Positions 37,600 to 43,814 of a stretch of DNA of 43,814 nt are shown here, in pieces; position 1 is the first letter of the stretch; each line of letters opens with the position of its first letter. The position numbers and the translations under genes were made by a program. The notes under the pieces are model-generated. The model was not told the origin of the DNA. It saw only the letters and a program-made list of their open reading frames with translations, and did not search any database. The stretch is from Candidatus Omnitrophota bacterium. GTDB taxonomy: Bacteria > Ratteibacteria > UBA8468 > B48-G9 > DTJG01. The DNA lies in the NCBI GenBank assembly GCA_023818375.1, contig JAMWCC010000012.1:1-43814 (forward strand), read 5' to 3'.

Positions 37600-38139
37600 A
37601 TGATGAAATTATGTTGGTTTTATGGAGGTTTGTTAATAATTTTTGTTCTTTCATGTGTTTCTGCAGTTGTTAATGTAAAAAATGGTGGTTTTGAAAGTGG
37701 GAGTAATCAACCTGACTTTTGGTTTACTTATAAAAGTCCTGGTACAGATGCTGTTTTCGTCTGGGACAATAAAGTTTTTCACAATGGTAAATATTCGGTC
37801 TACATAAAAAATAATGGTCCAAAGAATGCAGCTTGGCAAACTTCTATTCCAGTGAAGGGTGGAGCAACTTACCTGATTAAGGTTTGGGCAAAAGTTAAAA
37901 ATGGCAAAGGAGTTACGAGAATTGGTTTAAGATGTGAAGATGCCGTTGGTAACTGGACAGGGCAGGTTATTGAGGGTACTGGAATATCCGGTGATAAAGA
38001 TTGGACTGAGATTTTTTTGCATGCAAGAGTTCCTGAGAAAGCTGCAAGGGCAAGGATCTTCCTCGTGAATTCTGCTGGCAGTGGCGATGAAATATGGTTT
38101 GATGATGTGACCGTCGAAGAAACTGAAGAAAAAAAATGA
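37600..38139 (+). CDS. secreted CBM-like (jelly-roll, CBM4/9/22-like) protein
   Basis: Signal peptide; NGGFESGSNQPDFWF...YSVYIKNNGPKNAAWQTSIPVKGGATYLIKVWAKVKNGKG...IFLVNSAGSGDEIWFDDVTVEE. Confidence 0.75.
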   Translation: MMKLCWFYGGLLIIFVLSCVSAVVNVKNGGFESGSNQPDFWFTYKSPGTDAVFVWDNKVFHNGKYSVYIKNNGPKNAAWQTSIPVKGGATYLIKVWAKVKNGKGVTRIGLRCEDAVGNWTGQVIEGTGISGDKDWTEIFLHARVPEKAARARIFLVNSAGSGDEIWFDDVTVEETEEKK

Positions 38140-38906
38140 CAGTATTATTAACCTTGGTACTGGCACTTTTATTTTTCCTTCCAGAAGGAAATTGCCTTAC
38201 GATTTTTGAAAACATCAACAATAGTTTTGAGGAAAGCGAAACAGCACCATTAAACTGGTCAAATTATCTTACCCCAGGAACAAAAGGAGAATTTGGGTGG
38301 GATAAAACTGTATTTCATGGTGGACAAGCTTCTATCTATCTGAAAAATGAAGGTCCTAATAATGCAGCCTGGTTTACCGAAGTTTTTGTGGTTGGAGGTT
38401 TGGAATATTGTTTAAAGGTTTGGGCAAAAGTTAAAAATGGGAAAGGGAAAACCCAGATTGCTGCTCGGGGTTTAAACGAAAAAGGAGAATGGATCCATGG
38501 ATGGTTTCCTGAGAGTCAAACTCAGGATATTTTTGTTACCGGCACAATTGAATGGAAACAATTGTGTTTCAGGATTAGAGTACCGCCAGAAGCAACTAAA
38601 ATAAGACTGTTCTTAATGAATTCGGGTGGTTCCGGTGATGAAGTCTGGTTTGATGATTTGGAAATAGAAGATTATTTTTGGGAAACAATTACTGATTTAT
38701 TACCATCAATTCAAAAATCATTGAGGACAAATTGGAACAATCTGAAATACAAACAAGAATGGGAATCTTTAGCTAAAAATGTGGAAAATACGATAACAGC
38801 ATTAAACAATATCCAGGAAAAAATGAAACAAAAACTATTACCAGTTGCAGAAAAAAAATTATCTGGCAACAGATTCATGAAGCTTACAACTTACAACAGA
38901 GGATAG
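38136..38906 (+). CDS. secreted CBM-like protein with C-terminal helical extension; apparent 5' half of a gene continuing in the -1 frame
   Basis: Signal peptide; paralogous to 37600-38139 (FHGGQASIYLKNEGPNNAAWFTEVFVVGGLEYCLKVWAKVKNGKG...MNSGGSGDEVWFDDLEIED). Reading frame breaks at A8 (38851-38858). Confidence 0.75.
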   Translation: MTVLLTLVLALLFFLPEGNCLTIFENINNSFEESETAPLNWSNYLTPGTKGEFGWDKTVFHGGQASIYLKNEGPNNAAWFTEVFVVGGLEYCLKVWAKVKNGKGKTQIAARGLNEKGEWIHGWFPESQTQDIFVTGTIEWKQLCFRIRVPPEATKIRLFLMNSGGSGDEVWFDDLEIEDYFWETITDLLPSIQKSLRTNWNNLKYKQEWESLAKNVENTITALNNIQEKMKQKLLPVAEKKLSGNRFMKLTTYNRG

Positions 38907-38929
38907 ATCGGGAGAGTTTTGTAGTTAAA

Positions 38930-40507
38930 TTGAATAAGAAATATCAGGATTTTGGTTATTTTTGGGCGGATAGTATGGAAAAAGTTTTCATTTATGACCT
39001 GCCTTTTAACTTTTATAAGAATGTTGGATACTTGGAAATTTTCCCAGGAGAAAAGGAATCTATCCAATTAGTACTTGTACCATTTCAGGATATATACAAT
39101 GTTACACTCGTCATTAAAAGTAATCCTGGGAAATTTGGTAAGATTCCTGAGAATAGTCTGATGTGGAAGGTTGTTGGTTATGTAAAAATTGATAATCCAG
39201 GTATAAACTTTCATAGACCAGAACCTTTTCCTTATTCAGGTTGGTGGCCTGATTTGTTACTTGAGAAAAAATACTTTTCTATTAAAAGCAGAGCATTTCA
39301 ACCTGTTTGGATTGAGGTAAGAGCACCATATAATCAGAAGCCAGGAAGATATCCTATAAATATTGAGATTTATTTTTCTCAAAAACCAGATGGAGCTTTG
39401 AAGAAAAAAACAGTCAGTTTAACAGTAGAAGTTTTGCACGGAAAACTTTCTGAAAAATGGTATATGAAAAAAATGTTTAGTTTTTCTGCTAAAATAGCAA
39501 AGGGACCATACTTTGATGCCAAAAATTCTGTTTATTACGGCGAAAATTGGGAAAATATTGCAAACAAATTTTATGACTTATTGATAGATTACAGGATAGG
39601 TATTGGTTCTCTTTACGAATCGATAGATTACTATCCACCAGAGCTTATCCTTCATGCAGTAGAAAAGGGACAGAATTTTATCCTTGCAGCAAGTGTGCCT
39701 GCTGCAAGGTTTGGTGCTGATGGTAAGCCAACGCTGAAATCTGTTGGTTTTGAAATATTGAAGAATCTGGAAAACAAAATTGCACCATGGCTTAAGGAAA
39801 AGGGTTTATTGAGTATCTCTTACTTATATGGTTTTGATGAACAGTGGGCTGAATTTTTTGAATATTGTAGGGAAATTTTTACACAAGTAAAGAAGAAAAC
39901 AGGATTGAAAACAATGACCACGATACATGATGATACTTATGGAACAGGTTCAATATTGAAAGATGCAGTTGATGCATTTGTTTCACCGATTTCAACTTAT
40001 CTTAGGACATTGGAAACAGTAAGAAAAGCTAAAAATGAGGGACGGGAAGTCTGGTGGTACAGTGCCTATGATTTGAATATAGAAACCAGTACAGTTAGTT
40101 TTCGTGCTCTGCCTTTGCGTGGACTTGCAGTAAATTCTGATGGCTATTTGATATGGTGTATGAACAGATGGGTTGGAAATAAGGATTTCATTTCTGATAA
40201 TATTTTGTCGGAATGGAATCCAAAACTGGATGGTAAAGCAACTACCTCTTCTGGTATGTTAATATATCCTGGAAAAGATGGACCAATCAGTTCTATAAGA
40301 TTAGAGAATCTCAGAGATGGGATAGAGGACTATGATATCATATTTCAAACTATGTTGGCAATGAAAAAAAAGAACCAGACCACCAAAGAAGCGATAGAGA
40401 GAATCTCAGATTTATTGGATTTAAAAGGCGATGTATCTTGCTACACACCCGATCATATCAGAAGTATGAGGAAAAAAATATCAGAATTACACATGGAGAA
40501 AAGGTAA
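38930..40507 (+). CDS. DUF4091/GH123-like glycoside hydrolase catalytic region; apparent 3' half of the 38136 gene
   Basis: YGFDEQWAEFFEYCREIF, DAFVSPISTYL, EGREVWWYSAYD, GMLIYPGKDGPISSIRLENLRDGIEDYDII (C-terminal DUF4091/GH123 signature). Confidence 0.78.
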   Translation: MNKKYQDFGYFWADSMEKVFIYDLPFNFYKNVGYLEIFPGEKESIQLVLVPFQDIYNVTLVIKSNPGKFGKIPENSLMWKVVGYVKIDNPGINFHRPEPFPYSGWWPDLLLEKKYFSIKSRAFQPVWIEVRAPYNQKPGRYPINIEIYFSQKPDGALKKKTVSLTVEVLHGKLSEKWYMKKMFSFSAKIAKGPYFDAKNSVYYGENWENIANKFYDLLIDYRIGIGSLYESIDYYPPELILHAVEKGQNFILAASVPAARFGADGKPTLKSVGFEILKNLENKIAPWLKEKGLLSISYLYGFDEQWAEFFEYCREIFTQVKKKTGLKTMTTIHDDTYGTGSILKDAVDAFVSPISTYLRTLETVRKAKNEGREVWWYSAYDLNIETSTVSFRALPLRGLAVNSDGYLIWCMNRWVGNKDFISDNILSEWNPKLDGKATTSSGMLIYPGKDGPISSIRLENLRDGIEDYDIIFQTMLAMKKKNQTTKEAIERISDLLDLKGDVSCYTPDHIRSMRKKISELHMEKR

Positions 40508-40508
40508 A

Positions 40509-41387
40509 ATGAAAAAAAGATTTCTTTATTCGGTTAATACCAATGGTCTACCAAAACAGATGTCCATAAGTGAAAAGGTGAAATTGATATCAAAAACAGG
40601 TTTTAATGGCGTCGAATGGGGGTTGCCTTCAAAGATAGATGAAGTTAAAAAGTGTATTAAGGAAATGATGAGTACTTCTGAAGAAGAGGGATTGAATGTT
40701 ATTTCCTTTATCAATGCCGGACCTTTTTGGAAAAAGGATCATTTAGAAAGAATTAGTGAAATAATTGCCCCAACAAAAGTTAGACAGATAAGAGTTTCAC
40801 CCCCCTGGGTTGCTTTTGACTACCAAGAGTCATTACATCAAAAAGAGTCAGCTAATGAATTGTTTTTAAGAATGAGAGAAAAAATTTATCAAGCTGTTGA
40901 AGTTGGGAAAAAATATAATATGAGATATTTATTGGAAACTCACATGGGAAGCATATGTGCCTGTCCTTTTGTTGCGCGTTCACTCATTGATGGATTGAAT
41001 GAAAACCATGTTGGAATAATTTATGACCCTGCCAATGGGATTGTAGAAGGAGGATATAGGCCAAGGGCATCGGTTGAATTTTTAGGAAATTATCTTGGTT
41101 ATATTCATGCCAAGAATGTAAAATGGTTTGTTTCAGGGCAAACGCAGGATAGACCTTTAAGAACAAGATGGAGCTGGCAGGTTTGTTCTTTATCTGAAGG
41201 TATTGTTGATTATGTTGAAGTCTTTTTCGCCTTAAAGGTAACAGGGTGGTCTGGCTGGATATCTGTTGAAGAATTCTTCAGCGAAAAACCTGAAGAGCAA
41301 CTTAAGGCAGGACTAAATTTTTTGAAAGATTGTGAAAGTGTAGCGCCAGAAAATACTAGTGAACCTTTCCTTTCTTTTAATGATTAG
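40509..41387 (+). CDS. sugar phosphate isomerase/epimerase (xylose isomerase-like TIM barrel)
   Basis: TGFNGVEWGLPSKIDEVKKCIKEM, YLLETHMGSICACP, GIIYDPANGIVEGG, YIHAKNVKWF, WISVEEFFSEKPEEQLKAGLNFL. Confidence 0.88.
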   Translation: MKKRFLYSVNTNGLPKQMSISEKVKLISKTGFNGVEWGLPSKIDEVKKCIKEMMSTSEEEGLNVISFINAGPFWKKDHLERISEIIAPTKVRQIRVSPPWVAFDYQESLHQKESANELFLRMREKIYQAVEVGKKYNMRYLLETHMGSICACPFVARSLIDGLNENHVGIIYDPANGIVEGGYRPRASVEFLGNYLGYIHAKNVKWFVSGQTQDRPLRTRWSWQVCSLSEGIVDYVEVFFALKVTGWSGWISVEEFFSEKPEEQLKAGLNFLKDCESVAPENTSEPFLSFND

Positions 41388-41597
41388 ATGGATGATCATA
41401 AACTATCTACAAAAATTGCACTTGGTCTTTTGCCTGACTGGGTGAATGAGATTCTACTAAAAGAAAAAAACAATCTAATAGAAGAATATTGCATGTATCC
41501 TGACTATTACTATGATCCGCATAAATATTCTCGTGTCCAGCCTTTTTTATTTTTTTTAAAGGTGTACCATTTCATTATCTGCCAAGGCAGCAAATAA
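41388..41597 (+). CDS. N-terminal fragment of PLC/P1-nuclease-like protein, frame broken at T8
   Basis: MDDHKLSTKIALGLLPDWVNEILLKEKNNLIEEYCMYPDYYYDPHKYSRVQPFLFF, then frame change. The continuation KGVPFHYLPRQQIIYDNWQVVYSGNKF... is in the frame of the 41720 ORF. Confidence 0.55.
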   Translation: MDDHKLSTKIALGLLPDWVNEILLKEKNNLIEEYCMYPDYYYDPHKYSRVQPFLFFLKVYHFIICQGSK

Positions 41598-41719
41598 TAT
41601 ATGATAACTGGCAGGTTGTATATTCAGGGAACAAATTTTGCATAAAAAGAATTTACCAACCCAAAAATGAATTCTATTATTTTTGCAATCGTGCGTTCAG
41701 GTTTTATTTCAAAAGGATA

Positions 41720-42682
41720 ATGAAAAATTTGATAGAAAACAGAATCTCAGAAGCTGCAAAATTTACAGGATCCTTTATCCATACCTTACAGGATTTTTGC
41801 AGTAATCTTCACTGCCTAGAAAATCCTGAAGGAAGCGACATTTTTGTTCTTGACCGTTTGATAAAACCTCATGGTCACGATAAATACATGACTCCGAGTA
41901 TGATTTTGGCAAAGGAATATCCCTTTTTTTTGAACATAAGGAAATATAGACCATTTTTACTTGGAACAACACAACCTGAGGCGATTTTCCATCTTTATTC
42001 CAGACTTGTTTCAAAAATAACCAGAATCAGATTTTATCTTATACCCCTTGTTGAGGGAGTATACCGAAATAAAAAGAAGCAGATTCAAAAAAATCAGTCT
42101 TTTATAATACTTGAAGGAGCAAAACTTGTTGCTGATGTTCTTTATACAATTTTTTCTCTGACCTTCAATCGTTTCAAAAAAAACCAGGTTGATGTACTAA
42201 AAAAAATTCATCTGGAAGAAATATCACCTATAGAGAAACCATATATACTATCATATCCATACAGATTTACGCCCATTGTCAATAACTTTTGCCTCGACAT
42301 GGACAGAAGATTTGTTCCCCTACAATTAAAATTTCCAGATGGAACAGTTAAAACCTTTAGACATGGTTTTGGAACTGGATGTCATATTGAATACGATCTC
42401 GTCTATGATATACCAAAAAATGTTTTCAAAAATTTTCAGGGTAGTGTGGGTCTTCACCCTATTTTGGGAAAAAATGGGAAAATTAAGGTGGAAATTAGCC
42501 TGAACAACAAGGTTTTTTATCATAACGAGTTTGGAGAGAGAAAATTAGCAGACATTTTTGATGTACCTATACTTTGCGGTGGAAAATTAAAGCTCACTGT
42601 CAGGGACAGGACTGGTTGTTGGGGAAGTCCTGATAATAATGTTGTATGGGCAGAGCCAATATTGATTAAGAATGTGGTATAA
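41720..42682 (+). CDS. C-terminal portion of the same protein: helical region plus NPCBM-like carbohydrate-binding domain
   Basis: FTGSFIHTLQDFCSNLH (PLC/P1-like H/D pattern); C-terminal FRHGFGTGCHIEYDLVYDIPKNVFKNFQGSVGLHP...KVEISLNNKVFYHN...LKLTVRDRTGCWGSPDNNVVWAEPIL resembles NPCBM. The same frame is open upstream to the T8 tract. Confidence 0.6.
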   Translation: MKNLIENRISEAAKFTGSFIHTLQDFCSNLHCLENPEGSDIFVLDRLIKPHGHDKYMTPSMILAKEYPFFLNIRKYRPFLLGTTQPEAIFHLYSRLVSKITRIRFYLIPLVEGVYRNKKKQIQKNQSFIILEGAKLVADVLYTIFSLTFNRFKKNQVDVLKKIHLEEISPIEKPYILSYPYRFTPIVNNFCLDMDRRFVPLQLKFPDGTVKTFRHGFGTGCHIEYDLVYDIPKNVFKNFQGSVGLHPILGKNGKIKVEISLNNKVFYHNEFGERKLADIFDVPILCGGKLKLTVRDRTGCWGSPDNNVVWAEPILIKNVV

Positions 42683-42714
42683 AAAAGGTTTGCCTATAGT
42701 AGAGGAATGTTGAT

Positions 42715-43059
42715 ATGAAAATAACAACAAATTTTCCTGGTGGTAATGGAAAGGATTTCAAATTTCTCGGAAAAGACCACATAAGATTTACACACAGAGA
42801 CACGAAACGGAAAATACGCTCTGTGGTTCGATTTTTTGTTGAAGAAGTGGATTGCAAGTAGTTAATATGTGGGATAAACAGTGGAAAGTATATTCCTGGA
42901 TGGCCTTTTCGATCAAACGTAAAACCTGTTTTCAGGCATAGAAATACTCTCTGGAAAAGAGTACCTTTTTCATATGCAGCTACCATGTTTACTGCCAGAA
43001 AATACCAGTTGGTCCTGGACAGTGGCGCAAATTGGAAAAAGCAATTTTTCGCGGTTTAA
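42715..43059 (+). pseudogene. gene remnant interrupted by an in-frame TAG (42859-42861)
   Basis: MKITTNFPGGNGKDFKFLGKDHIRFTHRDTKRKIRSVVRFFVEEVDCK*LICGINSGKYIPGWPFRSNVKPVFRHRNTLWKRVPFSYAATMFTARKYQLVLDSGANWKKQFFAV*, one frame with a single amber codon. Confidence 0.35.
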
Positions 43060-43152
43060 ATAGTGTCCTTAATAATTACAGATATGCTTAACTTCTGACA
43101 AGGCGATTTAAACCTCTTTGCAGCATCAAAAAAATATTTTATTTAAAATAAC

Positions 43153-43180
43153 TTGACAAATTTTTAACTCGAGTTAAAAT
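43153..43180 (+). promoter_or_regulatory. promoter upstream of LacI regulator 2
   Basis: TTGACA (43153-43158) - N16 - TAAAAT (43175-43180). Confidence 0.6.
43162..43179 (+). promoter_or_regulatory. palindromic operator overlapping the promoter spacer and -10
   Basis: TTTTAACTCGAGTTAAAA, 18-bp perfect palindrome with CpG centre as in LacI-family operators. Confidence 0.6.
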
Positions 43181-43207
43181 TTAAGTGGAAAATAAAAAGG
43201 TGGTCGT

Positions 43208-43327
43208 ATGAAAATCCATAAAACTCTTTTAAAATCAAAAGGAAATGCTCTATGGCTTGTTTTTATCTGTAATTTAAATCGATTTAATAAAGGCACAGAA
43301 TCAATCTTTTCAGGAAGGAAGATATGA
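43208..43327 (+). CDS. possible 39-aa leader ORF coupled to LacI regulator 2
   Basis: SD AGGTGG, ATG at 43208; MKIHKTLLKSKGNALWLVFICNLNRFNKGTESIFSGRKI*. Stop overlaps the regulator start (ATGA). Confidence 0.35.
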   Translation: MKIHKTLLKSKGNALWLVFICNLNRFNKGTESIFSGRKI

Positions 43328-43814
43328 CACAGAAAGACATAGCAAAGATGCTGGGAATTTCACGTTCCACTGTTTCACTTGCACTTAAAGGTTATCCTAA
43401 GATTAGTAAGGAAACAAGAGAAAAGGTTGTAAGACTGGCTAAACTGACCAATTACAGACCCAACTTTATTGCTCAGAATTTATTAAAAGGGAAGACATAT
43501 ACAATCGGACTCATGCAGGCATTTCCTTTTAGTCCTTTTTTTATAGAGCTAACAGGCAAGATCCATCAACTACTAAGAAAACACAATTATCTGTGTATAT
43601 CTGTTGAGATTGGTTCAAGTATGGAGTTTAAAGAATCTTTGGAGATTTTCATGGCAAGGAGGGTGGACGCTCTGATATGTCTTATTTCTTTTCTTGATAT
43701 GGATGGAATGTTGCAGATAAAGAATGAGAAAATTCCATCTGTTTTCTATAATGAAAATCCAGACCTTCCAGCTGACATTGTTGCTGTTGATACATACCAA
43801 GGTGGTTGTGTTGC
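43324..43814 (+). CDS. LacI family transcriptional regulator, truncated by window end
   Basis: MTQKDIAKMLGISRSTVSLALKGYPKISKETREKVVRLAKLTNYRPNFIAQNLLKGKTYTIGLMQAFPFSPFF; SD GGAAGGAAG. Confidence 0.92.
   Translation, partial: MTQKDIAKMLGISRSTVSLALKGYPKISKETREKVVRLAKLTNYRPNFIAQNLLKGKTYTIGLMQAFPFSPFFIELTGKIHQLLRKHNYLCISVEIGSSMEFKESLEIFMARRVDALICLISFLDMDGMLQIKNEKIPSVFYNENPDLPADIVAVDTYQGGCV

Noticed and set aside
38136-42682. Treating the two homopolymer breaks as proven programmed frameshifts
   Set aside because: Slippery-like tracts are present but no clear SD-like or hairpin stimulator was seen. My reading of homopolymer length is error-prone, and mutation or assembly indels are equally possible; kept only as testable findings.
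42859-42861. TAG as pyrrolysine codon
   Set aside because: TAG terminates several unrelated complete genes in the window and no methylamine methyltransferase is present; decay is simpler.
1-43814. CRISPR arrays, transposases, rRNA, prophage genes
   Set aside because: No repeat-spacer periodicity, transposase, integrase or phage structural motifs recognised on either strand by inspection.

Overview
AT-rich, gene-dense bacterial chromosomal window. It looks like an uncultured or candidate-phylum lineage of PVC/Omnitrophota/Ratteibacteria type, but that is only inference from gene content. Positions 1-35 kb are mostly housekeeping genes: the start of rplY (L25), an HDAC-like deacetylase, a RACo-type corrinoid-activation protein, a motif-degenerate PriA, a fused MFS/spermidine synthase-like protein, a PpiC-type foldase, tRNA-Cys, an ECF sigma factor with a zf-HC2 protein, CcdA plus an atypical thioredoxin reductase, PorC/PorD, a minimal ProRS, and prs-glmU-tRNA-Gln-spoVG-ispE-grpE-lepB. 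These are followed by TsaB, a fur-feoB-dtxR/feoA iron locus, mnmE, htpX and a frameshifted uroporphyrinogen-decarboxylase-family gene. Positions 35.2-43.8 kb form an accessory cluster: LacI regulator, two tandem H-X9-DG-type prepilins, two tandem secreted CBM-like proteins, a DUF4091/GH123-like glycosidase, a TIM-barrel sugar isomerase, a PLC-like/NPCBM protein, and a second LacI regulator with a palindromic operator over its promoter. Two genes in this cluster are split by -1 frame changes at 8-nt homopolymers (A8 and T8, the latter T_TTT_TTA in phase). The main candidates for follow-up are the regulator-prepilin-glycosidase cluster and its two -1 frameshift sites, a zinc-ribbon insertion in SpoVG, an unannotated 24-aa basic micro-ORF beside prs, ATPase-dead PriA, ProRS without its editing domain, and a TrxB-like protein without NADPH motifs.
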